A DNA stretch of 64,000 nt, taken from contig JADJFD010000002.1 of NCBI GenBank assembly GCA_016708765.1, positions 496,001 to 560,000 of the forward strand, read 5' to 3'. Positions 41,591 to 50,954 of the stretch are shown in pieces. Source of the DNA: Chitinophagaceae bacterium. Its GTDB lineage: Bacteria; Bacteroidota; Bacteroidia; Chitinophagales; Chitinophagaceae. Position numbers and translations under genes: made by a program. The notes beneath the pieces are model-generated. The model saw only the letters and a program-made list of their open reading frames with translations, ran no database searches and was not told where the DNA came from. Position 1 is the first letter of the stretch, and every line of letters begins with the position of its first letter.

Positions 41591-43513
41591 TTATTTAATG
41601 CCTGCTCTCTTCTTTAATTCTGCAATGGGCATTACCATCATTCTTCCAACAGGTTTATTATTACGGTAAGTAATTACTTTCAAAAAGGAAGCATCTTTTG
41701 GCACGGTTAAGGGTGAAGTGTACTCCGGATAAAAGTTATCAGGAAATGAATTGTCAAAACTATAATGAATCGCCAGTCCATCTATTTCTGTACTCAACTT
41801 TACAATAATTGTTGCTGTATCTTTTTTACTTACTTCAAATATAGGATCATACATTGCAGGCGAATATTTTACGCCGGCAGCTTCTAATCTGTCAAAATGA
41901 CTTTCAACCCTTGATGTAAAATTACTCCAGTTTCTTTTTTCCCCGCCTGACGGACGGGCAGGTTTTGGACTCCACAGTACTTCGGCAATGGCAAAAGCTC
42001 TCGGCCAGATCATATATTGTAAATGGCGGGTATTGTATACCTGCTCAGTCCAGAGATTCGCCTGTCCTCCTTTTATTAATTTTTCATCAATCCCTTCTGG
42101 AACAGGATCAAATTGATAAGCTTTTTTTAGCCTCAATGATGCATATACAGGCGGTTCAATTACTCCATCACCCTGCATATAATCCAGATAAGCAAAATCA
42201 GCAGGGCTCATCACCACTTCATGCCCTTGCTTAGCAGCCTCTACTCCGCCTTTCATTCCCCGCCAACTCATAACAGCTGCATTGGGTGCTATGCCTCCCT
42301 GTAAAATTTCATCCCAACCAATCATTTTCTTCCCTTTTGAATTAATGATCTTTTCTACTCGTTTTACAAAATAGCTTTGCACTTCGTCAAGATCTTTTAG
42401 TTTCTCTTTTTGCATCAATGCTTTAACCTGTTCACTTTTTTCCCAAAAGTTTCTTGCCGTTTCATCTCCGCCCATATGTATATAACCAAATGGGAAAAGC
42501 TCCGCTACTTCTGTAAATACTTTATCTAAGAATTCGTATGCTTTTTCATTTGCAGGGCAAATAGTATTATCAAGAGTGCCATAAAAGTGTTGACCACCAC
42601 CAGGCCAGATCATAAAACGATCACCGGGGCTTACATAATATTCTCCCGGTGTGCAGGATAACTCCGGGTATGCAGCAAGAGCTGCAAGACTATGTCCCGG
42701 CACATCAATTTCCGGAAGGATGTTTACAAAACGATCGGCTGCATACTTCACTAATTCTTTAATATCATCATGTGTATAGAAACCTCCATAAGTAGTTGGT
42801 TCGCCTGGTTTAGGTTTTGAAAGCGTACCAAAATTGCCTGTTCTTTCTACTCGCCATGCACCCACTTCGGTAAGCTTCGGAAGACTTTTTATTTGTAACC
42901 TCCAACCTTGATCGTCTGTCAGATGTAAATGCAACAAGTTGAATTTATACTTTACAATCTGGTCTCTAAAATCTTTAACTTCTGCTACTGTAAAAAAGTG
43001 CCGGGATACATCGAGCATCAACCCCCTCCAGCCAAATCGGGGATGATCTTCAATTGTAACAAAAGGTATGTTCCATCCATCAAATGGTTTTACAGCCGTT
43101 TTACTTTCAATTTGTTTGGGAAGCAATTGTAAGAGTGTTTGTACACCATAAAAAACTCCTGCCGCTTCATTAGCGGTAATAGTAATACCATTAGTGGCAA
43201 CTTTTAACCGGTATCCTTCTTTTGGAATTGATTCGTCGTCTGATAATGCCAAAATAATATCGCTTTTGACGGTGGAACTCATATGAATAACCGTTGTCCC
43301 ATATCCTGTAACAAACGACATATGGTGTGCAAACTGCTGTCCGATTCTTTCGATGTCCGGATTGCCGATAGCGGAGATGACAGGATTATTTGACAAAGTA
43401 TAGATTCCGTTTTCACGGATTTCAGACACCGGCTGAGGAATTAATTGAGATGGTTGAGAAAAACTATCAGCCGAAATAAATACGACACATACGGCAAACA
43501 ATATTTTTTTCAT
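41591..43513 (-). CDS. Beta-N-acetylhexosaminidase (GH20)
   Basis: GH20 enzymes remove terminal GlcNAc/GalNAc using substrate-assisted catalysis. The 640 residues have a signal peptide (MKKILFAVCVVFISADSFS), a GH20b N-terminal domain, and the catalytic barrel with DVSRHFFTVAEV, LHLHLTDDQGWRL, and the Asp-Glu pair in HMGGDETARNFW. A palindromic insert near residue 520 encodes PARPSGGEKR in frame between LWSPK and NWSNF. The protein is exported, probably to the periplasm, and could act on chitin oligomers or peptidoglycan fragments. Confidence 0.93.
   Translation of the reverse strand: MKKILFAVCVVFISADSFSQPSQLIPQPVSEIRENGIYTLSNNPVISAIGNPDIERIGQQFAHHMSFVTGYGTTVIHMSSTVKSDIILALSDDESIPKEGYRLKVATNGITITANEAAGVFYGVQTLLQLLPKQIESKTAVKPFDGWNIPFVTIEDHPRFGWRGLMLDVSRHFFTVAEVKDFRDQIVKYKFNLLHLHLTDDQGWRLQIKSLPKLTEVGAWRVERTGNFGTLSKPKPGEPTTYGGFYTHDDIKELVKYAADRFVNILPEIDVPGHSLAALAAYPELSCTPGEYYVSPGDRFMIWPGGGQHFYGTLDNTICPANEKAYEFLDKVFTEVAELFPFGYIHMGGDETARNFWEKSEQVKALMQKEKLKDLDEVQSYFVKRVEKIINSKGKKMIGWDEILQGGIAPNAAVMSWRGMKGGVEAAKQGHEVVMSPADFAYLDYMQGDGVIEPPVYASLRLKKAYQFDPVPEGIDEKLIKGGQANLWTEQVYNTRHLQYMIWPRAFAIAEVLWSPKPARPSGGEKRNWSNFTSRVESHFDRLEAAGVKYSPAMYDPIFEVSKKDTATIIVKLSTEIDGLAIHYSFDNSFPDNFYPEYTSPLTVPKDASFLKVITYRNNKPVGRMMVMPIAELKKRAGIK
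41942..41962. repeat. Palindromic repeat inside the GH20 gene
   Basis: CCCGCC at one end and GGGCAGG at the other, with a CGG centre, form an imperfect palindrome. On the coding strand the flank reads AACCTGCC, as in the repeat at 51472. It reads in frame as PARPSGG. Confidence 0.6.
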
Positions 43514-43662
43514 ACAAAGGATTGAACCTGCAAGTTAACCCTTAGAATTTTTCAAAAAAAGTTGACAAACTATTTTATCAGCTTTTAAAAAAATAAATTA
43601 ATAAGAAAAGAAAATGGAAATGCATATTGAAAGTTGAGCTAAAAAATAATTATCAATTTCAT

Positions 43663-43692
43663 AAAAAACCCCCGAAACAATTCCGGGGGTTT
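43663..43692 (-). terminator. Terminator after the outer-membrane receptor gene
   Basis: CCCCCG (43669-43674) and CGGGGG (43684-43689) with flanking AAA/TTT form a stable hairpin; on the minus strand it runs into T6 (A6 at 43663-43668). Confidence 0.88.
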
Positions 43693-43713
43693 AGTGCTAT
43701 TTCTAATGAAATC

Positions 43714-46062
43714 TTATTGACCCATTCCACCTTGACCACCTTCTGCCCTTTTCTTTTCTTCTTCCAGAGCAGACTTTCTTTGTCTTGCAGCTTTTACCTG
43801 ACTGTTACCAAATCTGTAACTAAAGTTTAGTTTGAATTGTGGCATTTCTCCCTGACCGCTAAAATTACTTTTTACACCAGCAAAATCTGAATCGCCACTC
43901 CATTTCATTGTCTGGAATATATCGCTAACTGCAACTTTTACATTTGCCTTTCCACCAAATAATACTTTCTGCAATCCCAAATCCACACTTCCCATTGATT
44001 TGGTTCGGAAAAATCCTTGCCATACAGATGGAGAAAGGTATAGGCCAGTTAATTCTCCTGTCCAGCCTTTTCCAAGACTAAAGCTGTTCTGCATAAAATA
44101 AGTAACAGAAAATACTTGTTGATTCACTTTTCTATCTCCGCCACCGAAATCTGCTTTGTAATGTGAGTAGTTTGAATTTAATGATGCAAAGAAACTATAC
44201 CACTTGTACTGGAAAGGATAACTGATACTTAATGCCACGACATTTTGTGTAGCCAGATTCCTCTTTGTTAAAAACCCTTTTGTCTTGTCAATTGTATCCG
44301 GTATCTGTGCAAAAATGTCGTTTACATGGCTAAAAGTTAGTTTAGTTGTCAATCGATACTTATAGATATTGGTAATATCAATACTATTGGTGTATTGAGG
44401 TCTTAGATTAGTATTTCCTTTCTGGAAAGTGTACTCATTTATTTTAAATTCAAAGGGGTTTAAATCCTGATACGCTGGACGATCAATACGACGACTATAA
44501 GAAATCGTCCATTGTTTCATTGGATTTTTATTGAACGTTATTGCTGCACTCGGAAACAGATCTGTATAATTTCTTTTGAATGTAGAATCAAAAGGAATAA
44601 GTGTATTACCCACCTGAGCATATCCTGTAGAATTGCCTTTTATGTTTGTATTTTCTGCTCTTACACCTAACTGAAACATTATTCCTTGTTTCAATTGCTT
44701 ATTATAATTAACGTACAAAGCATTTATGTTTTCATCATACTCAAAACGATTACTTTTTAAGGTATCCAGTACTTTACTATTCGTATACACATTAAATCGT
44801 TGAAAATCGTTGTCTGTATTTACAAATCCAATCTTTCCACCAAAACCTAATCTTCCACCTTTAAAGTTTTGTTCATAATCTGTTTTTAATGAATAAAGCT
44901 TTATATCAGTGGGTGCAATCATATTATAAACAGCCCTGCTAGTTTCTGTAGTGCCGTCGGGTTGTAAATAAAAATTTGGCTGAAACTGGTTTGATCTGAT
45001 TTTAAATGTGCCATAATCCGCATCAATATTTAGTTCCGAACCACCTGTAACAGCATACCTGTAATTCAGGTTACCATTAAAATTATTCATAGTCCGGTCG
45101 TTTTTATTTGTGGCATCCAATATTCTGCTCAATGCACCTGTAGGTTTATAGAAAAAATACATTGGTCCGGATGTATTAACATCTATATCTGCAATAGTTC
45201 CATTTACCATAGCACCGATTGTACTTTTCTTACCAAGAAAATAATCAACTCCAGCTTTATAGCTATGACTTTACACATTCACACTTTTATTACGATGATT
45301 AAGATTAATGCCTCCATTGTATTTTGGATAGGTTCCCTGCACATAACTGAGATTCGCAGAACCATTCGTTCCAAAGGTTTTGTTCTTTTTTAATTTGATA
45401 TTAATGATACCTGCATTACCAGCTGCTTCATATTTTGCAGAAGGATTTGTAATAATTTCAATAGCTTCTATTTGAGAAGACTGAGTGCTTTTTAAAAAAT
45501 TTGCCAGATCTGCGCCAGCTAAAGGCGATGGCTTTCCATCAATATAAACCTGCACACCATTTTTACCTGCCAAACTTAGGTTATCATCTTTATCCACCAT
45601 TACTCCCGGACTTTTGCGAAGAAGCTCCAATGCATCGTTACCTACGGCATTAATTGTACCTTCCACATTTAAAATCATTTTATCTGCCCTTACTTCAATT
45701 ATTGGTTTTTTTGAAGTAACCACAACACCTGCTAGGTCGCCGGATGGTTTTGAAATTGTAATGGCCGGCATTGTTACAGTTGATCCGGTAAAATCAAATG
45801 CCTCAGAATAGGTTTGCGCATATCCTACATATGAGATGTTTACTAAATACCTGCCCGTTTGAATTGTATTAAACGAATAAACGCCGTTATCGCCGGTTGC
45901 TACCAACTTCACAACTGAGGAATCCTTGGCTTTTAATAACGAAACGGTGGCTTTTTCAAGCCCTTTTCCTTTCTCATCTTTCACTGTTCCGGTTATTTGC
46001 TGAGCTTTTATAGAAGATGCCATCAACAATAAACTGGTAAAAATTGTAACTAACTTTCTCAT
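43714..46062 (-). CDS. Outer-membrane beta-barrel receptor, interrupted by an in-frame stop
   Basis: From MRKLVTIFTSLLLMASSIKA (signal peptide), the N-terminal region is a carboxypeptidase-like beta-sandwich (ITGTVKDEKGKGLEKATVSL), followed by a TonB-type plug (LELLRKSPGVMVDKDDNLSL, GVQVYIDGKPSPL) and an OMP_b-brl_3-type barrel to the C-terminus. A TAA at 45271 ends the frame after NLNHRNKSVNV, and the same frame continues with SHSYKAGVDYFLGKKSTIG to the stop at 43714. In relatives I recall a barrel loop and parts of two strands between these segments, so an in-frame deletion probably made the stop. Total span is 782 codons besides the final stop. A TACATTTG promoter box lies upstream. Confidence 0.75.
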
Positions 46063-46090
46063 TTTCAATTCACTTTTTGATTTAGAACTG

Positions 46091-46098
46091 CAAATGTA
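46091..46098 (-). promoter_or_regulatory. Promoter -7 element of the receptor gene
   Basis: TACATTTG on the minus strand is an exact TAnnTTTG match, 28 bases before the ATG at 46062. Confidence 0.5.
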
Positions 46099-46227
46099 CA
46101 GCTGTGTCATGCAATTGTAAAAGTGATTACCGACAAATGGCGCAAAACATACCCTGAACGGCATGAAAATTCCGGCAAATTGAAAAATTTGTCTTTTTGA
46201 ACCGCCAAAACAAGCATTTTGCTTCAT

Positions 46228-46257
46228 TTTGATTATCATGTATTTCCCTTAGGTTTG
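46228..46257 (+). promoter_or_regulatory. gcvH promoter
   Basis: TTTG (46228-46231), an 18-base gap, then TAGGTTTG (46250-46257) is a textbook Bacteroidota promoter. It ends 18 bases before the gcvH ATG. Confidence 0.65.
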
Positions 46258-46275
46258 CATCAAATAATATCAAAT

Positions 46276-46653
46276 ATGAATTTTCCTGCTAATCTCCGTT
46301 ACACAAAAGACCATGAATGGGTAAGCCTTGAAGGCGACATTGCTACAATCGGTATTACTGAATTTGCTCAAGGAGAACTGGGTGATATTGTATATGTAGA
46401 GGTAGATACAATTGGTAAACCGTTAGAGGCAGGCGATGTTTTTGGAACTGTAGAAGCTGTGAAAACAGTTTCTGATCTTTTTTTACCTGTTAGTGGTTCT
46501 GTTACAGAATTAAATCCGGCACTTGCTGGTGCTCCCGAATTGGTTAATACCGATCCATATGGTGAAGGTTGGATGGTGAAAATGAAAGTGAGTAACACTT
46601 TAGATGTGGAAGCACTTCTGGATGCAGCGGCGTATGAAGCCGTTGTTGCTTAA
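46276..46653 (+). CDS. gcvH: Glycine cleavage system H protein
   Basis: GcvH carries the lipoyl arm that shuttles the aminomethyl group among the P, T and L proteins. The ATG at 46276 gives 125 residues beginning MNFPANLRYTKDHEWVSLEG; the family core GDIVYVEVDTIGKPLEAGD and the lipoyl-Lys in GTVEAVKTVSDLFLPVSG are clear, then NTDPYGEGWMVKMK. The frame opens 19 codons earlier, but that stretch holds the promoter. No other gcv genes are in the window. Confidence 0.97.
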   Translation: MNFPANLRYTKDHEWVSLEGDIATIGITEFAQGELGDIVYVEVDTIGKPLEAGDVFGTVEAVKTVSDLFLPVSGSVTELNPALAGAPELVNTDPYGEGWMVKMKVSNTLDVEALLDAAAYEAVVA

Positions 46654-46729
46654 ATCTCAAGTATATTATTCCCCGTATATAAACAAGGATGCAATAATTG
46701 TGTTACTCATTGTATCTTAACCAACTATT

Positions 46730-47272
46730 TTGAATATTAAAACTACATACAGCGAACAAGAGCTGGTGGCTTTATTGCAGGAACGCAACGAAAAAGCCTT
46801 CGGTTATTTGTATGACAATTACTCTGGAGCCGTATTTGGTATTATCAATTCTATTGTAACAGATAAGGATATTGCTAATGATGTGTTACAAAATGTTTTT
46901 GTAAATATTTGGAAGAAGATAGAATCATACGACGCATCAAAAGGAAGGCTATTTACTTGGATGCTGAACATTGCAAGGAATGCATCGATAGATGAAATAA
47001 GATCAAAAGGGTTTCGGCAATCACAACAAAACCAATCGTTAAATGATAACGTAGATTTTCCCGGAGCATCGATAGGGCCAGTAACTGAAGATGTAGGATT
47101 AAAGAAGGTGTTGGCAAATTTGAAAAGTGAATGGAGGGTGTTGGTGGATATGTCGTATTTCCAGGGATTTACACATGAGGAGATTTCGAAAATTCTGAAT
47201 ATACCTTTGGGTACAGTAAAAACAAGAATAAGAAGTGCTTTGTCGCAATTAAGAACAATGATACAACCATAA
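46730..47272 (+). CDS. RNA polymerase sigma factor, ECF/SigK type
   Basis: The 180-residue protein has sigma region 2 (EKAFGYLYDNYSGAVFGIIN, then VFVNIWKKIESYDASKGRLF with TWMLNIARNASID) and region 4 (LKSEWRVLVDMSYFQGFTHE followed by EISKILNIPLGTVKTRI). No ATG is available near the start; a TTG at 46730 is the only likely initiator, with a stop just upstream in frame. The next gene, starting one base after the stop, encodes the membrane anti-sigma factor, so the pair forms a regulated stress or envelope response. Confidence 0.9.
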   Translation: MNIKTTYSEQELVALLQERNEKAFGYLYDNYSGAVFGIINSIVTDKDIANDVLQNVFVNIWKKIESYDASKGRLFTWMLNIARNASIDEIRSKGFRQSQQNQSLNDNVDFPGASIGPVTEDVGLKKVLANLKSEWRVLVDMSYFQGFTHEEISKILNIPLGTVKTRIRSALSQLRTMIQP

Positions 47273-47273
47273 A

Positions 47274-48041
47274 GTGAACATAGAGGAATACATATCAAGC
47301 GGAATTGTCGAGAGTTATGTTCTCGGACTTGCTTCACAAGAAGAAAGAAGTGAGTTTGAAAATATGTGCAATCAATATCCCATAGTTTTAGAAGCGAGAA
47401 ATGCTTTTGAAATAGCACTGGAAAATCAGGCTATGCAGAATGCTATTACTCCATCTGCTGATGTAAAGAGTAAAATCTTCAATACAATTAGTTCTTCTGC
47501 AAAAGTTGTTTCAATTGTTGAAGCTCCTGTGAAAAAAATCAATTGGTTTAAATATGCTGCCGCTGCCAGTGTCATCTTATTGGCAGGAAGCCTTTATTTC
47601 AATTTTAGTTTAACTGAAAAAAATAAAAAACTGTCTGGCGATTATACCAATTCTCTCACTGAGTTGAATACCATTAAAAAAGACATTCAAGTTCTTACTA
47701 ATAAGTCAGAAATTAAAATGGCTTCCTTAAAAGGAACTGACGTATCTCCACAATCTTACACAACAGTATATTGGGATTCCACTTCGCATGATGTTTATCT
47801 GCTGATCAACAACCTGCCTAAACCTCCTTCGGAGAAACAATATCAGCTTTGGGCATTTCTTGATGGGAAACCAATTGATATAGGTTTTATCAGCAATGAT
47901 TATTTCATTAAGCAAAACTCGTTATTAGTTAAAGCTAAGAGTGTCCAAAAAGTACAGGCCTTCGCAATATCATTGGAAAAAATAGGCCGTGAAGACGTTT
48001 CTGTTCCTGCTGGTGAAGTATATGTGTACGGAGGTTTATAG
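47274..48041 (+). CDS. RskA-type anti-sigma factor
   Basis: A cytoplasmic N-terminal domain (ISSGIVESYVLGLASQEERS, the RskA zinc-less anti-sigma start) is followed by one membrane helix (FKYAAAASVILLAGSLYF), a short coiled coil and a periplasmic RskA domain (VYWDSTSHDVYLLINNLPKP, QYQLWAFLDGKPIDIGF). The 255-residue protein would hold the sigma factor at the membrane until regulated proteolysis. The start is a GTG one base after the sigma stop codon. Confidence 0.9.
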   Translation: MNIEEYISSGIVESYVLGLASQEERSEFENMCNQYPIVLEARNAFEIALENQAMQNAITPSADVKSKIFNTISSSAKVVSIVEAPVKKINWFKYAAAASVILLAGSLYFNFSLTEKNKKLSGDYTNSLTELNTIKKDIQVLTNKSEIKMASLKGTDVSPQSYTTVYWDSTSHDVYLLINNLPKPPSEKQYQLWAFLDGKPIDIGFISNDYFIKQNSLLVKAKSVQKVQAFAISLEKIGREDVSVPAGEVYVYGGL

Positions 48042-48140
48042 TCGTTTCCCTTTAACTTTTCAATCTATAATTTATTTTTTGCCGTAACTATAAGGGCATA
48101 CCGCTTCTATAGTAGTTTTGGTTCTATAGTTGGTTAATTT

Positions 48141-48171
48141 AAAGGGGCCTCTTTTTAGAGGCTCCTTTTTT
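48141..48171 (+). terminator. Terminator after the anti-sigma gene
   Basis: GGGGCCTC (48144-48151) pairs with GAGGCTCC (48158-48165) with one G-U, loop of 6, then T6. Confidence 0.85.
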
Positions 48172-48212
48172 ATTAATTGACTCAGTAGTTTTAATATTGC
48201 TAAAAGATTTTC

Positions 48213-48635
48213 TTGAGAAAAAAAATACTTCCCCTATTTCCTGCAATTGTATGGTTAATAATTTCAACGGTGTTACTTACACTGCCAGGTTCTTCATTTC
48301 CAAAAGAAGATTGGCTAAGCAAAATATGTTTTGACAAATGGGTGCATATTGGCATGTTTGCAATAATGGTCTTTTTGTGTTGTTGGGCAGTTATGAAGAT
48401 GGGAAAGAGTAATCTAAAAAAACTTTTCCTCATTGTAACAATACTTTCACTTGCTTATGGAATAGGGATGGAATTCGTTCAAAAATATTTTATATCAAAC
48501 CGGTCTTTTGATGGAGTCGATATTGTTGCCGATGCAGTAGGTTGTACAATAGGTTTTTTATATAGTTGGAGAAGGTATATAAAAAAATTGACCCCTGTAG
48601 AAACAGGGGTCGCAACCAAAACTAACTGCTTATGA
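48213..48635 (+). CDS. VanZ family membrane protein
   Basis: The 140-residue protein has four hydrophobic helices and the VanZ-type motif KWVHIGMFAIMVFLCCW with DKxxH, later GMEFVQKYF and DVVA-like DGVDIVADAVGCTIGFLYS. The initiator is a TTG; I see no in-frame ATG. VanZ-like proteins are inner-membrane proteins of unclear function. The last 15 codons pass through a GC-rich hairpin (48590-48611), and the stop overlaps an ATG of a 16-codon frame. Confidence 0.8.
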   Translation: MRKKILPLFPAIVWLIISTVLLTLPGSSFPKEDWLSKICFDKWVHIGMFAIMVFLCCWAVMKMGKSNLKKLFLIVTILSLAYGIGMEFVQKYFISNRSFDGVDIVADAVGCTIGFLYSWRRYIKKLTPVETGVATKTNCL

Positions 48636-48682
48636 GAAAATTGACTGTCTTTATAATAAGTTTAAATAAATCGTTGTTGTAA
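48590..48682 (+). promoter_or_regulatory. Orphan susC-like leader: hairpin plus 16-codon frame
   Basis: GACCCCTGT (48590-48598), loop AGAA, ACAGGGGTC (48603-48611) is followed by AAAACTAACTGC and ATGAGAAAATTG (48632). The real susC gene at 55569 has a hairpin, then AAAACTAAACGC and ATGAGAAAACTG. The frame here, MRKLTVFIISLNKSLL, stops after 16 codons. It looks like the leader and first codons of a lost receptor gene. Confidence 0.5.
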
Positions 48683-49003
48683 TAGTATAACGCAAAGTTA
48701 TCGCTGATAGTATAATATTTGTTGTTAATGAAAGTCTAAAAAGAACTTATTTAGTAATTCCACTTAACATCTATTAGTAAAACTTCTTGCACCGTTTAAT
48801 AACTCCATAATGCTGAATAATACTGCATTATACATACAATACTGAATATTATCCTTTTCAAAATTTTACTATGCTATCAAACAAAGAACTTATAATTATT
48901 AGACGCCTTTTCGTTTATATACTTTCGAATTTCGTGCCAAAAAAAATCTATCATAGCAATTGATAATGAAAAATATACATAAGACACTTTAAATCAATAC
49001 TGA
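48683..49003. other. AT-rich intergenic stretch
   Basis: About 320 bases with no convincing frame, hairpin or repeat. A TATACTTTCG near 48913 resembles a -7 box on the plus strand, but no gene follows it. Confidence 0.5.
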
Positions 49004-49654
49004 TTACTTCATAAAGCCTTTAATCAGATCCATTAGTCCGCCGCCGGAATTTGCTTGTTCTCCTTGATTTTTTTGTGCTCCCTGAGTAACCTGACTTATA
49101 ATGTCGCCAATATTAAATCCGCCTCCGCCATTTCCACCACTTCCAGCACCGGTAAATTGGTTAAGAAGACCTTGAAAATCAAATCCGTTTGACTGGCTTT
49201 CCTTCGTTGCCACATTTCCTCCTGTAAGTGAGCTAATTAAATCATTAAAATCAAACGCATCGTTTTCCGAGGCATTGCTTGTAGTATTAGTAATAAGCTT
49301 GTTTGATACATTAGGTATCAAACTAGCAGAAACATTACTGGCAGAAGAGGGTGCCATTTTATACTTACTTACCAATTTATTGGTAAAGTAGCCGATCATC
49401 ATCGTAACAATTGGGTTTTTTAATAACCCTGCAATTCCACCACCCGAACTGCCGTTTCCTGAATTACCGCCGCCTTTAAAAAGATCGAGAATACTTTCGA
49501 ATCCACCCCCGGCCATCATGTTTTGAAACCCGCTGCCAATTGTTTTCGTTGCATCAGCAATTACTTCTTCGTTTTGTTCATTAGGAATTTCTGGGTTTTC
49601 AATTACCGTATCCTGTCCAAATTGCTTTACCAAATTAAATAGTTGATCTAACAT
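49004..49654 (-). CDS. DUF937-like protein
   Basis: The 216-residue protein begins MLDQLFNLVKQFGQDTVIEN and alternates helical segments with Gly-rich linkers (GGGNSGNGSSGGG, GAGSGGNGGGGF). The central KNPIVTMMIGYFTNKLVSKY and later MDLIKGFM resemble DUF937 and related helical-repeat proteins common in Bacteroidota. No signal peptide is seen. Function unknown. Single gene. Confidence 0.6.
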   Translation of the reverse strand: MLDQLFNLVKQFGQDTVIENPEIPNEQNEEVIADATKTIGSGFQNMMAGGGFESILDLFKGGGNSGNGSSGGGIAGLLKNPIVTMMIGYFTNKLVSKYKMAPSSASNVSASLIPNVSNKLITNTTSNASENDAFDFNDLISSLTGGNVATKESQSNGFDFQGLLNQFTGAGSGGNGGGGFNIGDIISQVTQGAQKNQGEQANSGGGLMDLIKGFMK

Positions 49655-49785
49655 AAAAAATTGTTTTGTAACAAACCTGATTTAAGGTTTGAATTTGAAA
49701 AAATAGAAATATGCTTGAAGTTAGTTTTTCAGCTCTAAATTGAAAGATATTTTTCGACAAAAGGCAGAATATAGCTGATGAAATT

Positions 49786-50853
49786 TTACTGCCCCTGTTT
49801 TGTTAGTTTTTCTGAGTTTTCTGCAAATTGTAAGGCGTCAATTAATTCAGTAATTTCTCCATTAAGAACGGCATCGAGATTGTAAAGTGTAAGCCCGATG
49901 CGATGGTCTGTAACTCGGCCTTGCGGAAAGTTGTAGGTTCTTATTTTAGCACTTCTATCACCTGTGCTTACCAGGCTTTTTCGATGACGGGAAATTTCTT
50001 CCTCATGTTTTCTCACTTTTTCCTCAAATAGTTTGGTACGAAGCATTCCCATTGCTTTTTCCCGATTGCCAAGCTGAGATCTTTCTGTCTGACAAACTAC
50101 AACTACACCGGTTGGAATATGCGTCAACAAAACTTTAGATTCTACTTTGTTTACATTCTGACCACCAGCACCACCGCTTCGTGCAGTTTCCATTTTTACA
50201 TCGGCAGGATTCAATTCAAAATCCACTTCTTCTGCCTCTGGCATTACAGCAACAGTAGCTGCGGAAGTATGTACTCTTCCTTGCGTTTCCGTATTTGGTA
50301 CTCTTTGCACACGGTGAACACCGCTTTCAAATTTTAAAATACCGTACACATCATCACCTGTTACTTCTAATTGTACTTCTTTATAGCCACCAGCCGATCC
50401 TTCGTTCTCGCTAAGTATTGCAGTTTTCCAACCACGACGTTCACAATATCTGGTGTACATTCTTAATAGGTCTCCTGCAAAAAGACTGGCCTCATCTCCA
50501 CCAGTTCCAGCTCTTATTTCAAGAATTGCATTTTTATCATCCTGCGGGTCTTTTGGAATCAATAATTGACGGATATAAGCCTCTTTCTCTGTCTTTTTTT
50601 CTTCCAACGCAGGGGCTTCCATTTTTGCCAATTCTCTCATCTCTTCGTCATCACCATTCAAAGCTTCTGCATAAAAATCTATATCGTCGAGAATCTTTTT
50701 ATAATCATTATAAGCAATTACCACTTTTTCAAGTCCACGGTATTCCTTACTCGTTTCAGCATATTTCTTATTGTTGCCAACAATTTCTGGATTGGTCAAC
50801 GCCACACCTAACTGTTCAAATCTTGCTTTTATCGCTTCTAACCTGTCTAACAT
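49786..50853 (-). CDS. prfA: Peptide chain release factor 1
   Basis: RF1 reads UAA and UAG stop codons and releases the peptide. The 355 residues carry the catalytic GGQ motif in RSGGAGGQNVNKVESKV and the domain-2 block EIRAGTGGDEASLFAGDLLR. Length is typical. Since RF1 is intact here, UAG should act as a stop in this organism, which bears on the TAG inside the helicase-nuclease gene. Confidence 0.96.
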   Translation of the reverse strand: MLDRLEAIKARFEQLGVALTNPEIVGNNKKYAETSKEYRGLEKVVIAYNDYKKILDDIDFYAEALNGDDEEMRELAKMEAPALEEKKTEKEAYIRQLLIPKDPQDDKNAILEIRAGTGGDEASLFAGDLLRMYTRYCERRGWKTAILSENEGSAGGYKEVQLEVTGDDVYGILKFESGVHRVQRVPNTETQGRVHTSAATVAVMPEAEEVDFELNPADVKMETARSGGAGGQNVNKVESKVLLTHIPTGVVVVCQTERSQLGNREKAMGMLRTKLFEEKVRKHEEEISRHRKSLVSTGDRSAKIRTYNFPQGRVTDHRIGLTLYNLDAVLNGEITELIDALQFAENSEKLTKQGQ

Positions 50854-50954
50854 ACATTAAGAAATTCCAAATTAAAAATCACAAATTCCATTAAGGCTGC
50901 AAAATTAATGATTTGGTCTCGCTATTGGCGGGATGAAATTTGTAATTTGCCCAC

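Noticed and set aside
46819..47418. Long open frame antisense to the sigma-factor gene (199 codons)
   Set aside because: The sense strand carries clear sigma region 2 and 4 motifs; the antisense frame is a shadow. The same applies to the frames opposite tsf (19516-19932) and prfA (50418-50894).
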